DNA of 64,000 nucleotides from Micromonospora peucetia (GCF_900091625.1 NZ_FMIC01000002.1:5642001-5706000), one strand, 5' to 3'; positions 41,131-51,126 are shown, numbered from the stretch's first letter. The notes: generated from the sequence alone by a model not told the origin. A program made the numbers and translations.

Positions 41131-42126
41131 ATGGACAACACCCCTGCCGTCCGCCGGCCCGTCAGCCGTCGACGTCTTCTGACCGGGGCCGCGGGAGTCG
41201 CCGCCGCCGGCACGTTCGCCGGGGCGCTCGCCGCGCCGCTGCCCGCGTCCGCCGCCCGCGACGGCCACGGCCTGCGCATCGTGGACCGCAACGAGAACGG
41301 CGGCCGACTCCAGTACTACCGGTTCGCCACCGACGCCATCCAGTGGGACCCGGCGGTCAACGTCCTGCTGCCCGACGGCTACCACACCAGCGGTAAGCGT
41401 TACCCGGTGCTGTACCTGCTGCACGGTGGGGCCGGCGACTTCCGGCAGTTCCACATGCACGACAACATCATCAACCTGACCGCCGGCAGGGAAATCATCA
41501 TCGTCATGCCGGACGCCGCGACCGGTTGGTACTGCAACCCGGTGAGCAGCAACACCGGCCCCCGCAACTGGGAAACCTTCCACATGGCCCAACTCCTGCC
41601 GTGGATCGATGCGAACTTCCGCACCTTCGCCGAATACAACGGCCGGGCCGTCGCCGGCTTCTCGATGGGCGGGTTCGGTGCCCTGAAGTACACCGCGAAG
41701 TACTACGGGCACTTCTGCTCGGTGAGTTCCCACTCCGGCCCGGCCAGCCTGCGTCGCAACTTTGGTGCCGTCGTGCACTGGGCCAACGTCTCCTCGGCTG
41801 CCGTGGAACTCGGCGGGGGCACCGTCTACGGCGCACCGCTGTGGGACGAGGCGCGGGTCACCGCCGATAACCCGATGCAGCGCCTCGAGAGTTACCGCCA
41901 CAAGCGGATCTTCCTGGCTGCCGGCACCTCGCCTGATCCGTGGAACTGGTTGGACATCGCCAACGAGACGGAGGTGCTGGCTGGCCAGCGCGAGTTCCGG
42001 GCGGCCCTCGGGCGGGCCGGCATCCCCCACGAGTGGCGTGAGCTCCCTGGCGGTCACTTCTTCCGGCACGACATCTTCGTCCAGGATCTCAACGGGATGC
42101 TCGGACGCCTGCGCCGCGCCGGCTGA
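41131..42126 (+). CDS. Tat-exported esterase of the antigen-85/esterase D fold (PF00756-like)
   Basis: A 331-aa alpha/beta hydrolase. A twin-arginine signal (PVSRRRLLTGAAGVAAAGTF) implies folded export. Features: NVLLPDGYHTSGKRYPVLYLLHGGAGD, nucleophile Ser in VAGFSMGGFGALK, and terminal His in LPGGHFFRHD. This fold includes mycolyltransferases/mycolate esterases, feruloyl esterases and S-formylglutathione hydrolases. Lying between three peptidoglycan-active enzymes and linked to a GH172 operon, mycolyl-ester cleavage is an attractive guess. ATG at 41131 with GGAGG. A strong terminator follows. Confidence 0.85.
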   Translation: MDNTPAVRRPVSRRRLLTGAAGVAAAGTFAGALAAPLPASAARDGHGLRIVDRNENGGRLQYYRFATDAIQWDPAVNVLLPDGYHTSGKRYPVLYLLHGGAGDFRQFHMHDNIINLTAGREIIIVMPDAATGWYCNPVSSNTGPRNWETFHMAQLLPWIDANFRTFAEYNGRAVAGFSMGGFGALKYTAKYYGHFCSVSSHSGPASLRRNFGAVVHWANVSSAAVELGGGTVYGAPLWDEARVTADNPMQRLESYRHKRIFLAAGTSPDPWNWLDIANETEVLAGQREFRAALGRAGIPHEWRELPGGHFFRHDIFVQDLNGMLGRLRRAG

Positions 42127-42140
42127 CCGCCGGCTGACGA

Positions 42141-42175
42141 CGCGCCGTCGCACGCCGCCAGCGTGCGACGGCGCG
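42141..42175 (+). terminator. Terminator hairpin after the esterase gene
   Basis: A perfect 15-bp stem (CGCGCCGTCGCACGC and complement) with a CGCCA loop, 15 bp after the esterase stop. Confidence 0.82.
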
Positions 42176-42215
42176 CGACCCACCCATTCGACTCTTCCCT
42201 GACCGGAGTCAGCCC

Positions 42216-43739
42216 ATGTCACGGCATTCAAGGACCAGGGTGCGTCGCGTCCTGGTCGCCCTGCTCACCCTGACGGTGGGCGTCCTGACCGGCGCGGTGG
42301 CGACATCGTCCCCCGCGCTCGCCGCGCCGAACTTCAAGGCCCCGTTTCCGTGCGGGCAGCGGTGGACCTACGGCCACCACAGCGCCGAGGTCCGGCAGGC
42401 CCTGGACTTCGTGCGGGCCGACGGAGGATCCACCGGGGGTACGCCGCAGGTCGCCTCCGCAGCCGGCGTCGCCCGGCGCCACTCGCAGCCCAGTGGCGCC
42501 GGCAACTACATCGTCATCGACCACGGCGGCGGCTGGACCACCTACTACTTCCACCTCAGTTCCTACTCGGTGCCCGACGGGGCGTACGTGCAGCAGGGCC
42601 AGCAGATCGGCATCACGGGCAGCACCGGCAACTCGTCCGGGGCGCACATCCACTACGAACAGCTCTACAACGGCGTCGGACAGACGATCGTGATCAACGG
42701 GATGTCGCTGGCACCGTATCCCGGCCAGTACCACCAGAAGTACCTGGTCAGCGACAACTGCGGTCCGACGCCGCCCACGGGTGGCCGGTATCTGGCGGGG
42801 TCGCCGACGGACTTCACCGGCGACGGCCGCGACGACGTCATCGCCTTCACCCAGGGCTCGTTGAACGACGTGTACGTCTCCACATCCACCGGCACCTCCT
42901 TCGCCGGCACGTCGGTGAAATGGAACGACTTCTTCGGCCTCAACGGCGAAACCCTCCTCACCGGAGACTTCAACGGCGACAACCGCGACGACATCATCGC
43001 CTTCACCCACGGCACACTCGCAGACGTATACGTCTCACTCTCCACCGGCACCAACTTCACCCCATCCACCAAATGGCACGACTGGTTCGCCCCCGGCACC
43101 GAAATCGCCGCAGTCGGCGACGTCAACGGCGACGGCAAAGACGACATCATCACCTTCACCCACGACAACGCCGCAGACGTCTACGTCGCACTCTCCACCG
43201 GCACCTCCTTCACCGGCACCGCCGTCAAATGGCACGAATACTTCTCCATCACCGGCGAATACCCGGCCCTGGGTGACGTCAACGGCGACGGACGCGACGA
43301 CATCATCACCTTCACCCAAGGACCCGCCACCGCCTCCGACGTCATCGTCGCCCTCTCCACCGGATCATCGTTCGGCGCCCCCCAGAAATGGCACGACCTC
43401 TTCGCCGTCGGCACCGAACAACCCCGCGTCGGCGACATCAACGGCGACGGCAAAGACGACATCGTCACCTTCACCTGCGACACCAACGCCGACGTCTACG
43501 CCGCAGTATCCACCGGCACCACCTTCACCGGCACCACCGTCAAATGGAACGACTTCTTCTGCCTGAACGGCGAATTCCCCTACCTCGCCGACGTCAACGG
43601 CGACAACAAAGACGACATCATCGTCTTCACCAAAGGCACCACCAACGACATCTACGTAGGACTCTCCACCGGCACCACCTTCACCAACAGCACCAAATGG
43701 CACGACTACTTCGGCCTCAACGGCGAAACCACCCTCTGA
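42216..43739 (+). CDS. Secreted M23 (LytM-type) peptidase with six FG-GAP repeats
   Basis: A 507-aa exported protein. Signal peptide about 1-36 ([20 protein letters not shown], cut near ALA). The M23 domain covers about 38-180: WTYGHHSAEVRQALDF (His and Asp zinc ligands), GNYIVIDHGGGWTTYYFHLSS and the HxH motif GAHIHYEQ. Six FG-GAP repeats nearly identical to those of the amidase follow. It should cut peptide cross-links of peptidoglycan. It sits behind the esterase terminator, so it may have its own promoter in the 42176-42215 gap or be read through. Confidence 0.9.
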   Translation: MSRHSRTRVRRVLVALLTLTVGVLTGAVATSSPALAAPNFKAPFPCGQRWTYGHHSAEVRQALDFVRADGGSTGGTPQVASAAGVARRHSQPSGAGNYIVIDHGGGWTTYYFHLSSYSVPDGAYVQQGQQIGITGSTGNSSGAHIHYEQLYNGVGQTIVINGMSLAPYPGQYHQKYLVSDNCGPTPPTGGRYLAGSPTDFTGDGRDDVIAFTQGSLNDVYVSTSTGTSFAGTSVKWNDFFGLNGETLLTGDFNGDNRDDIIAFTHGTLADVYVSLSTGTNFTPSTKWHDWFAPGTEIAAVGDVNGDGKDDIITFTHDNAADVYVALSTGTSFTGTAVKWHEYFSITGEYPALGDVNGDGRDDIITFTQGPATASDVIVALSTGSSFGAPQKWHDLFAVGTEQPRVGDINGDGKDDIVTFTCDTNADVYAAVSTGTTFTGTTVKWNDFFCLNGEFPYLADVNGDNKDDIIVFTKGTTNDIYVGLSTGTTFTNSTKWHDYFGLNGETTL

Positions 43740-43746
43740 AACCGTC
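42780..43746. repeat. 967-bp near-identical direct repeat, copy 2 (FG-GAP module)
   Basis: Covers the FG-GAP part of the M23 gene plus 7 bp past the stop. See copy 1. A more diverged third homologue is at about 38038-38965; a stretch near 38602-38744 is still nearly identical to 40690-40832. Confidence 0.9.
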
Positions 43747-43762
43747 GCTGCCGTTCCCGTCC

Positions 43763-43790
43763 GGCGGCCATGCCCGACGGCATGGCCGCC
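43763..43790. terminator. Bidirectional terminator hairpin
   Basis: A perfect 12-bp stem GGCGGCCATGCC/GGCATGGCCGCC with a CGAC loop between two convergent genes. Confidence 0.82.
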
Positions 43791-43843
43791 CCGGCGGTGA
43801 CGACGGTCCGGGCTGGCCGCCCGGCGCCGACGATCAGATCAGA

Positions 43844-45220
43844 TCAGCGTGCGCGGCGGTTGGCGCGCAGCGCGCCCAGGAGCACGCCGGGGGTGGCCAG
43901 CGACCTCGGGTGTTCGCGCATGGAGACGACCTCGTTGAAGCGCCGCGCGGTCGGCACGTGCGTGACGGTCGCCGCGACGATCTGCCCGCTGACCCAGCTG
44001 GACAACCGGTAGCCGCGCGGGTAGGGCCCGTCGACGTGCGGCAACGCCAGGTCGGCGGAGGTCGACATCGACCAGGCGACGTCGACCACGACCTTCTGCA
44101 GGGCGAAGAACCGGCGGGCGGGCACGCCCAGGTCCGGGCCCGACCGCAGGTACGTCGACAGGCAGGCCGCGTGCAGGGCCGCCGCTGTCATCCCCTGCCC
44201 GTACACCGGGTTGAACGAGGCGACCGCGTCACCGACGCTGACGAGCCCGGCGGGGAACCGCTTCAGCCGGTGGAAGTCCCGCCGCCGGCTGTCGGCGTGG
44301 CGGTAGGTCCGGACGTCGCCGAGCATCTCGTTTCCGGCGACCTCGCCGAACTCGGGCGGAAACTGGTCTCGCAGCCGGCGTACGAAGTCGTCCGCGGTGC
44401 GCCCCGGACGGTTGTCGCCGTAGCCGGCCATCATGGCCATCCACCGGCCGTCCTCCACGGCGAAGAACGCGGCGCCGGCCACGTCCGACGACATTTTCGG
44501 AGTGTGCAGCGCCAGGACGATCGTGGCATCCGGATCCGTCTCACGGCGCTGGAACAGGGCCGTCGCGTAGTTGAGGTTCACGGTCATCCGCCGCATGACG
44601 GGCCGGTCCCAGCCGGCCTGCGCCAACCACTCGGAAAGCCGGCTCGATCGCCCCATGGCGTCCACCACGAGATCGCCGGACTCGACGCCGGGCGCCCCAC
44701 CGGCGTCGCAGCGGACCCCGGTGGTCACGGCACCGTCGAACACGAGACCCGTGGCGCGGGCGGTGACCGTCTTGACGTTGGGCAGTCGCAGCACCCGCTG
44801 GCGGATCAGCCCCTCCAGCAGGGGCCGGGTGCCGGCCAGGCTGTCGGCGTCGTCGGGTACGACAACCTTGAGGCGTCCGTCGAGATAGTTCCGCCTGGCC
44901 GCGGGTGGAGCCCCGACCGCCCCTCGGGCCAGGGCCTGTTCACGGAATCCCGGGAACAGGTGCTCCAGCTGGAGGAGGCCGCCGGGCAGCAGCGCGTGCA
45001 GTTGGGTCCCCTGTGGCACGCCCGGCCGCTCGCCGGTCACCTGTGGATCGTCCCGGTCGATGATGACGACACTCTGCGCGTAGTCGGACAACACCCGGGC
45101 CGCCAGCAACCCGGCGACGCTGCCGCCGATCACGACGGCCCTGCCGACGACCGGGGACGCCTGGTCGGGTGGCCGCACCGCGTTCAGCGCGGCGAAGACC
45201 CGGGCCGGGGACGAGGACAT
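43844..45220 (-). CDS. FAD-dependent oxidoreductase (monooxygenase/halogenase-like)
   Basis: A 458-aa flavoprotein. GxGxxG-type motif AVVIGGSVAGLLAARVLSDY, then VVIIDRD (ribose-binding acid), and the second FAD motif LVSVGDAVASFNPVYGQGMTAAALHA. It resembles the flavin monooxygenase and geranylgeranyl-reductase group common in specialised metabolism. No partner genes are nearby. ATG 45220 was preferred over ATG 45223 because its distance from GGAG is better. A three-fold GATCA tandem repeat covers the stop codon. Confidence 0.82.
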   Translation of the reverse strand: MSSSPARVFAALNAVRPPDQASPVVGRAVVIGGSVAGLLAARVLSDYAQSVVIIDRDDPQVTGERPGVPQGTQLHALLPGGLLQLEHLFPGFREQALARGAVGAPPAARRNYLDGRLKVVVPDDADSLAGTRPLLEGLIRQRVLRLPNVKTVTARATGLVFDGAVTTGVRCDAGGAPGVESGDLVVDAMGRSSRLSEWLAQAGWDRPVMRRMTVNLNYATALFQRRETDPDATIVLALHTPKMSSDVAGAAFFAVEDGRWMAMMAGYGDNRPGRTADDFVRRLRDQFPPEFGEVAGNEMLGDVRTYRHADSRRRDFHRLKRFPAGLVSVGDAVASFNPVYGQGMTAAALHAACLSTYLRSGPDLGVPARRFFALQKVVVDVAWSMSTSADLALPHVDGPYPRGYRLSSWVSGQIVAATVTHVPTARRFNEVVSMREHPRSLATPGVLLGALRANRRAR

Positions 45221-45378
45221 CATGCTCTCCAAGGTGTACGAGGTGGGGTGCCTTCTCGCCTGCCTGCCAGCGACCGGCGCCCGGGCCGACCAGCGGGACG
45301 GACCGGTCGGCACGACGCCCGTCGATCGTCGCACGGCACCGGGCGTAACACGCCCCCCTGCTCCCCCTCGCGAGGCGA

Positions 45379-46749
45379 TCAGCACTCGATCACGTTGACC
45401 GCGAGGCCCCCGCGTGCCGTCTCCTTGTACTTGACCTTCATGTCGGCGCCGGTCTCCCGCATCGTCTTGATCACCTTGTCGAGGGAGACCGCGTGCACCC
45501 CGTCGCCCCGCATCGCGAGCCGGGCCGCCGTGACCGCCTTGATGCTGGCCACCGCGTTGCGCTCGATGCAGGGGATCTGCACCAGCCCGCCGACCGGGTC
45601 ACAGGTCAGCCCCAGGTTGTGCTCCATCCCGATCTCCGCCGCGTTCTCCACCTGGGCAGGCGTACCGCCGAGCGCCTCGGCGAGCCCGGCGGCAGCCATC
45701 GAGCAGGCCGAGCCCACCTCACCCTGGCAGCCGACCTCCGCGCCCGAGATGGAGGCGTTCTCCTTGAACAGCACCCCGATCGCCCCGGCCGTCAGCAGGA
45801 ACCGCACCACCCCGTCCGGGGACGCCGACGGCACGAACCGGGTGTAGTAGTGCAGCACCGCCGGAATGATCCCGGCCGCCCCGTTGGTCGGCGCGGTGAC
45901 GACCCGACCGCCGGCCGCGTTCTCCTCGTTCACGGCGAGGGCGAAGAGCGTCACCCAGTCCATCACCCGCAACGGATCGGCGCTGCCGGTGTCAGCCGCC
46001 AGGCTCCGCCGCAACTCCGCCGCGCGCCGCCGCACCCGCAGCCCACCGGGAAGCACCCCGTCCCGCTCGCAGCCCCGCCGCACGCACTCCCGCATCACCC
46101 GCCAGATCTCCAGCAGACCGGCCCGGATCTCCGCCTCGGTACGCCAGGACCGCTCGTTGGCCAGCATCACCTCGCTGATCGACAGCCCGGTCGCGGCGGT
46201 GATGTCCAGCAACTCGCCCCCGGTGCGGAACGGGTATCGGACCCGCGTGGTGTCCGGGGTGATCCGGTCGGCCCCCGCCGCCGCCTCGTCGACCACGAAC
46301 CCGCCACCCACCGAGTAGTAGGTACGGCTGCGCAGTTCGACGCCGCTGTCGTCGTACGCGACGAAGGTCATCCCGTTCGGGTGGTACGGCAGCGACCGGC
46401 GCCGGTGCAGCACCAGATCCCGGTCCGGGTCGAAGTCGATCTCCTGAACCCCCAGCAGAGCCAACCGCCGCTCGGCACGCAGCCCGGCCACCCACGCGTC
46501 GACGGTGTCCGTGTCGACCGTCTCCGGGGCCTCACCGGCCAGCCCGAGCAGCACCGCCCGGTCGCTGCCGTGCCCGTACCCGGTCGCCCCCAACGAACCG
46601 AAGAGCTCCGCCCGGACCCGGCCGGTACCGGCCAGCACACCGTCGGCCTTGAGCCCCGTCACGAACGTCCGGGCGGCCCGCATCGGCCCGACGGTGTGCG
46701 AACTGGACGGCCCGATGCCCACGCTGAAGAGGTCGAAAACGCTGATCAT
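45379..46749 (-). CDS. sdaA: L-serine dehydratase (single-chain, Fe-S)
   Basis: A 456-aa iron-sulfur L-serine ammonia-lyase giving pyruvate and ammonia. The N-terminal beta domain has [23 protein letters not shown]; the alpha domain has [38 protein letters not shown], and the Cys ligands in [21 protein letters not shown] and QIPCIERNA. The C-terminus ends in IEC, the usual C-terminal Cys. It is the last gene of the glycine-riboswitch operon and would drain serine made from glycine by GlyA. Confidence 0.95.
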   Translation of the reverse strand: MISVFDLFSVGIGPSSSHTVGPMRAARTFVTGLKADGVLAGTGRVRAELFGSLGATGYGHGSDRAVLLGLAGEAPETVDTDTVDAWVAGLRAERRLALLGVQEIDFDPDRDLVLHRRRSLPYHPNGMTFVAYDDSGVELRSRTYYSVGGGFVVDEAAAGADRITPDTTRVRYPFRTGGELLDITAATGLSISEVMLANERSWRTEAEIRAGLLEIWRVMRECVRRGCERDGVLPGGLRVRRRAAELRRSLAADTGSADPLRVMDWVTLFALAVNEENAAGGRVVTAPTNGAAGIIPAVLHYYTRFVPSASPDGVVRFLLTAGAIGVLFKENASISGAEVGCQGEVGSACSMAAAGLAEALGGTPAQVENAAEIGMEHNLGLTCDPVGGLVQIPCIERNAVASIKAVTAARLAMRGDGVHAVSLDKVIKTMRETGADMKVKYKETARGGLAVNVIEC

Positions 46750-46792
46750 GACCGCACTCCCTGTCGTGTCGGCCACCCGTGGCAGCCGTCTC

Positions 46793-47740
46793 TCAATTGG
46801 CCGAACCGGGCTTGAACGAGCGGGCCAGCAGGAGCAGGTTCGCCGGCTTCTCGGCGAGTCGACGCATGAAGTACGCGTACCAGTCACGGCCGTACGGGAG
46901 GTAGACGCGCGTCCGGTACCCGTTCGCCGCCAGCCGCAACTGCTCGTTCTCGCGGATCCCGTACAGCATCTGGAACTCGTAGTCCTCCGCGCCGCGCCCA
47001 CCGTCGCGTGCCAGGCGCAGGGTGTACTCGATCAGCTTCGGGTCGTGGGTCGCGATCATCGGATACCCGTCCCCCTCCATCAGGATGCGCAGACACCGCC
47101 GGAACTCGTCGTCGACCTCGCGCTTGCTCACGAACGCCACCGAGGCGGGCTCCGCGTAGGCCCCCTTGACCAGGCGGACCCGGCTGCCCGCGTGTGCGAG
47201 TCGCCGGCAGTCGGCCGCCGTCCGCCGCAGGCACGCCTGCAACGCGACCCCGACCCACGGGAACTCCGTACGCAGCTCGTCGAGGATGGAGAGGGTCGCG
47301 TCGACGGTGGTGTGGTCCTCCATGTCGATCGTCACGGTCGAGCCCACGGCCGCGGCGGCGGCGCAGACGTCGTGGGTGAGCCGGGCGGCGTGGTCGTACC
47401 CGCCCGCCGGCAGCGACCCGCCGAGCGCCGAGATCTTGAGCGAGACCTCGGCGGCGGCGGCCAGGTCCGCGGCGTGCAGTGACGACAGCAGCGCGAGGTA
47501 CGTGTCGCGAATGCCCTCGGCCTGTTCGAGGGTCGTCGTCCCCTCACCGAGGTGGTCGATGGTGACCCGCAGGCCCGTCCCGGTGAGCCGGCGGGCCACC
47601 GCGATCACCTCACGGTCCTGCTCACCGGCGACGAATCGGTGCACGATTCCCCGGGTCAGGGAGGACTGCGAGACAATTCCGCGCATTCGTTCGTTCTCTG
47701 CTGCCACGAGCAGAAGCTTGTTCGGCATCAGCGGGTCCAT
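46793..47740 (-). CDS. Monofunctional proline dehydrogenase
   Basis: A 315-aa FAD enzyme oxidising L-proline to pyrroline-5-carboxylate. TIM-barrel motifs: [68 protein letters not shown] and [20 protein letters not shown] (typical PRODH C-terminal signature). The start may be ATG 47740 or ATG 47728; the latter overlaps the glyA stop as TGATG. The P5C dehydrogenase partner is not in the window. Its place in a glycine operon makes sense if Pro and Gly arrive together, as from collagen. Confidence 0.93.
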   Translation of the reverse strand: MDPLMPNKLLLVAAENERMRGIVSQSSLTRGIVHRFVAGEQDREVIAVARRLTGTGLRVTIDHLGEGTTTLEQAEGIRDTYLALLSSLHAADLAAAAEVSLKISALGGSLPAGGYDHAARLTHDVCAAAAAVGSTVTIDMEDHTTVDATLSILDELRTEFPWVGVALQACLRRTAADCRRLAHAGSRVRLVKGAYAEPASVAFVSKREVDDEFRRCLRILMEGDGYPMIATHDPKLIEYTLRLARDGGRGAEDYEFQMLYGIRENEQLRLAANGYRTRVYLPYGRDWYAYFMRRLAEKPANLLLLARSFKPGSAN

Positions 47741-48996
47741 CCTGTGTGCAGCGGGTGCCGGTCGGCGAGGCGGTCGACCCGCGAGCGCAGCCCGTCGCCG
47801 GCTTCCGCCGTGGTCAACCCGGTGGCGATGATGTCGGCGACCTCGACGAAGTCGGCCTCGTCGAAGCCCCGGGTGGCCAGGCCCGGGGTGCCGATCCGCA
47901 ACCCCGAGGTGACCATCGGCGGGCGGGGGTCGAACGGTACGGCGTTGCGGTTGACGGTGATACCGATCCCCTGGAGCAGCCGTTCCGCCTGGAGACCGTC
48001 CAGCTTCGCCGTGCGCAGGTCGACCAGTACCAGATGCACGTCGGTGCCCCCGCTGACGACCCGGACACCGGCGTCGTGCGCGTCGGCGGCGCCCAGGCGT
48101 CCGGCGACGATCCGCGCTCCGAGCAGGGCCCGTCGCTGCTGGTCCCGGAACTCGTCCCCGGCGGCGATGCGGAACGCCACCGCCTTGGCCGCCATCACAT
48201 GCCCCAGGGGGCCGCCCTGTTGGCCGGGGAAGACCGCCGAGTCCAGTCGCCGGGCCAGTTCGGTGTCGGCGCTGAGAATGGCGCCACCACGCGGTCCGCC
48301 GAGCGTCTTGTGCGTGGTCAGGGTGACCACGTGGGCGTGCGGCACCGGGTCGGGGTGCAGCCCGGCGGCGACCAGCCCGGCGAAGTGCGCCATGTCGACG
48401 AGCAGGTACGCGCCGACCGCATCGGCGATCCGGCGGAACCGCGCGAAGTCGAGCACCCTCGGGTACGCCGACCAGCCCGCCACGATCATCTTTGGCCGGT
48501 GCTCGTGCGCCAGCCGCTCGACCTCGTCCATGTCGACCAGGAAGCTCCCGGCGTCCACCTGGTAGCCCACCGCCCGGTACAGCCGGCCCGAGTAGTTGAT
48601 CCGCATCCCGTGGGTCAGGTGACCGCCGTGCGCGAGGTCGAGCCCCAGGATGGTGTCCCCGGGGTCGAGCAGGGCCGCCATCACGGCGGCGTTGGCCTGG
48701 GAGCCGGAGTGCGGCTGCACGTTGGCGTACGCGGCGCCGAAGAGTCGCCTCGCCCGCTCGATCGCCAGACGCTCGATGGTGTCGACGTGCTCGCAGCCGC
48801 CGTAGTACCGCCGGCCCGGGTAGCCCTCCGCGTACTTGTTGGTGAGGACCGAGCCCTGTGCCTCGAGGACCGCCCGGGGCGCGAAGTTCTCCGAGGCGAT
48901 CATGCCGAGGGTCTGCCGCTGCCGGCGCAGCTCGGCGGTGATCGCCTCGGCGATCTCCGGGTCGGCGTCGATCAGCCCCTGGTCGTGGACGGTCAT
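47728..48996 (-). CDS. glyA: Serine hydroxymethyltransferase
   Basis: A 422-aa PLP enzyme interconverting glycine plus methylene-THF with serine. PLP-binding Lys230 in [15 protein letters not shown]; other motifs [44 protein letters not shown] and [14 protein letters not shown] 48996 overlaps the gcvH stop by 4 nt. Coupled with the T- and H-proteins, this copy probably serves glycine breakdown, and a housekeeping glyA may exist elsewhere. Confidence 0.96.
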   Translation of the reverse strand: MTVHDQGLIDADPEIAEAITAELRRQRQTLGMIASENFAPRAVLEAQGSVLTNKYAEGYPGRRYYGGCEHVDTIERLAIERARRLFGAAYANVQPHSGSQANAAVMAALLDPGDTILGLDLAHGGHLTHGMRINYSGRLYRAVGYQVDAGSFLVDMDEVERLAHEHRPKMIVAGWSAYPRVLDFARFRRIADAVGAYLLVDMAHFAGLVAAGLHPDPVPHAHVVTLTTHKTLGGPRGGAILSADTELARRLDSAVFPGQQGGPLGHVMAAKAVAFRIAAGDEFRDQQRRALLGARIVAGRLGAADAHDAGVRVVSGGTDVHLVLVDLRTAKLDGLQAERLLQGIGITVNRNAVPFDPRPPMVTSGLRIGTPGLATRGFDEADFVEVADIIATGLTTAEAGDGLRSRVDRLADRHPLHTGWTR

Positions 48997-49385
48997 GACG
49001 CGCCTCCGTTGTCGGTCTCGGTGAGGTGGGCGCGGTACTCGTCGGCCGTCATCAGCGGCGGCACGTCGGTCAGCCGGACCCTGAACAGCCAGCCCTCGAC
49101 GTACGGGTCCGCGCCGATCAGGCCCGGGTCGGCGACGACGGCCTCGTTGGTGGCGACGATCTCGCCGCTCACCGGCATGTACAGCTCGGCCACCGACTTG
49201 GTGGACTCCACCTCGCCGCAGACCTCGCCGGCGGCCAGGTGGGTGCCGGGTTCGGGCAGCTCGGCGTAGATGACGTCGCCGAGCGCCGCGGCGGCGAACG
49301 CGGTGATGCCCACCGTCGCCGGCTCGGCCGTGTCGTCGATCCACTCGTGGTTCGTGCTGTAGCGCAGACGCGCGGGAACATCCAT
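48993..49385 (-). CDS. gcvH: Glycine cleavage system H protein
   Basis: A 130-aa lipoyl carrier. Lipoylated Lys63 in [15 protein letters not shown]; other conserved parts are YSTNHEWI and VTDFA-like [22 protein letters not shown] 49385 gives the better distance (8 nt) from GAGGAG than ATG 49391. It shuttles aminomethyl groups between P, T and L proteins. Confidence 0.95.
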   Translation of the reverse strand: MDVPARLRYSTNHEWIDDTAEPATVGITAFAAAALGDVIYAELPEPGTHLAAGEVCGEVESTKSVAELYMPVSGEIVATNEAVVADPGLIGADPYVEGWLFRVRLTDVPPLMTADEYRAHLTETDNGGAS

Positions 49386-49416
49386 GTCCATCACTCCTCG
49401 CAGCGGGTGACGCGGG

Positions 49417-50544
49417 TCAGCGCGCACGGCGGTAGAACGGCAGCCGGGTGATCTCCACCGGCTCGGTGTCTCCTCGGATGACGACGCCCAGTCGGGACCG
49501 TGCCCCGACGGCGTCGGGGTGGACCCGGGCCAACGCGACGGGCCGGTTCAGCACCGGTGACAGTGCGCCGCTGGTGACCACGCCGACGGGTTCCGCCGTG
49601 CCGCCGTCGGCCAGCGCGACCACCGGATGGCCGGTCCGTGGCACGCGCCGTCCGGTTCCGGTGAGTCCGACCAGGACGGTGGCGGCGCCGGTGTCCCGGC
49701 GTTCGGCCAGTGCGGCCCGGCCGACGAAGTCCCCCGGCTTGGTGAAGGACACGACCCGGCCCAGTCCCGCCTCGAAGGGGGTGACACCGCGGTGCAGTTC
49801 GAAGCCGTACAGCGGCATCCCGGCCTCGATGCGCAGCGTGTCCCGGCAGGCCAGCCCGGCCGGCGTCAGCCCGTACGCGGCGCCGGCGGCGATCAGCTCC
49901 CGCCAGGTGTCGACCGCGTCGGCGGCCCGGACGAAGAACTCGAATCCGTCCTCGCCGGTGTATCCGGTGCGGGCGACGACCGCTGGCCGCCCGCCGACGT
50001 CCAGGTCGGCGGCGGTGTAGTACCCGAGGCGGGTCGACTCCGCGCCGACCACTGCCTCCACCGTGTCGGCGGCACGGGGCCCCTGCACGGCGATGATGGC
50101 CCGCTCGGTGGTGTGGTCGGTGACGGTCGCCCCGGGTCCGGCGCAGCGGGCGCGCAGTTCGGCCAGCGCGGTGCCGGTGTTGACGGCGTTGGTCACCAGC
50201 AGGTACCGGTCGGCGGCGAGCCGGTAGGCGACCAGGTCGTCGAGCACGCCGCCGGTCTCGTCGCAGAGCATGGTGTAGCGGGCGCGGCCCACCGGCACCG
50301 CCGACAGGTGCCCGACCAGCGCGTGGTCCAGTGCCGCCGGGGCCTGCGGCCCGGACACCTCGAGTTGTCCCATGTGGCTGAGGTCGAACAGGCCGGCGCG
50401 TTCGCGTACCGCGCGGTGCTCGGCGGTTTCGCTGCCGTAGCGCAACGGCATCGCCCAACCGGCGAAACCGGTGAACCGGGCGCCGAGTTCGGCGTGCGCG
50501 GCGTGCAGGGGTGGGTGGAGCAGGGTCGTCGGACTCTGGTGCAT
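49417..50544 (-). CDS. gcvT: Glycine cleavage system T protein (aminomethyltransferase)
   Basis: A 375-aa THF-dependent enzyme. Features: HAELGARFTGFAGWAMPLRY, GLFDLSHMGQ, TNAVNTGT, VVARTGYTGEDGFEFFV and AGLACRDTLRIEAGMPLYG. First gene of the riboswitch-controlled operon. The P protein (gcvP) and lpd are absent from the window and must be encoded elsewhere. Confidence 0.96.
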   Translation of the reverse strand: MHQSPTTLLHPPLHAAHAELGARFTGFAGWAMPLRYGSETAEHRAVRERAGLFDLSHMGQLEVSGPQAPAALDHALVGHLSAVPVGRARYTMLCDETGGVLDDLVAYRLAADRYLLVTNAVNTGTALAELRARCAGPGATVTDHTTERAIIAVQGPRAADTVEAVVGAESTRLGYYTAADLDVGGRPAVVARTGYTGEDGFEFFVRAADAVDTWRELIAAGAAYGLTPAGLACRDTLRIEAGMPLYGFELHRGVTPFEAGLGRVVSFTKPGDFVGRAALAERRDTGAATVLVGLTGTGRRVPRTGHPVVALADGGTAEPVGVVTSGALSPVLNRPVALARVHPDAVGARSRLGVVIRGDTEPVEITRLPFYRRAR

Positions 50545-50596
50545 GGAGGACTCCCTCGTCCCGACGCGGTCGCGTCGTACGGTCGGTTGCCTCCCG

Positions 50597-50770
50597 CTCT
50601 GTCATGGACCTGAGAGCTTCGCCGCCGGGTGGCGGTTTGCACCGTGGGTGAGACGACGGATCGTCTGCTTTCCAGAGTTCGCCTCATCCGAGCGGTAACG
50701 GGGCCTGAGAGTTTCTTGGGAGTTTGCTCCTTCGGCGCCCCGACGGAAGATCGGGGTCTCTCCCGCGCGG
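50597..50770 (-). ncRNA. Tandem glycine riboswitch
   Basis: On the minus strand, aptamer 1 has GCGGGAGAG, CCGAAGGAGCAA, ACTCTCAGGC and CGAACTCTGG in consensus order (about 50770-50667). Aptamer 2 follows closely with GGTGCAAACCGCC, GCTCTCAGGTCCATGACAGA (about 50666-50597). A short stem CGACGC/GCGTCG lies between the riboswitch and the gcvT ribosome site. Glycine binding is expected to switch on gcvT-gcvH-glyA-proline dehydrogenase-sdaA. The assignment is by eye from the known consensus. Confidence 0.9.
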
Positions 50771-50808
50771 ATTCGAACGGCGTCTATGTAGTTGTGGGTC
50801 GCTCGCAG

Positions 50809-50838
50809 ACCCTAGGCGAGCGGGCGAGCGGGTGTCAA
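50809..50838 (-). promoter_or_regulatory. Promoter of the gcvT operon
   Basis: Minus-strand TTGACA (50838-50833), 18-nt spacer made of a repeated GCTCGCCC unit, then TAGGGT (50814-50809). Transcription would start about 30 nt before the riboswitch. Confidence 0.75.
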
Positions 50839-51126
50839 TGGTCACAGAGAGTGGTCATAACGCAACACATATAGAGGATGAACAATCCTTTACATGATGT
50901 GTGATGTGTGCCATTGTACTGGCCACCTGCGGCACAATGTCCGACCCGGATCGAAGGAGATCTACGCCGCAGCGCCCTCCGAAGAGGAGTAGACCGTCCG
51001 TCAAGCCGTGCCTCACCTGCGGAAACCCCCTCCCAGGCCAGCCTCGGCCACGGACCGGTGGACGGCCACCCCCACACCCCCACTCTCCGGCGCCAGGCCG
51101 GAGCACCGAACGCCAGGAGGCGATCC
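50839..51126. other. Divergent regulatory region between gcvT operon and collagenase gene
   Basis: No gene supported. The part 50,860-50,940 is AT-rich and includes a tandem GATGTGT and, on the minus strand, CATGTAAAGGATT, which resembles two TGTAAA motifs upstream of the DUF1906 gene. It probably holds the collagenase promoter, which I cannot place exactly. Confidence 0.4.

Noticed and set aside
37514..43739. Regular repeats considered as a CRISPR-like or satellite array
   Set aside because: Repeats are in frame, encode FG-GAP blades of about 47 residues and vary in sequence; they are protein-coding.
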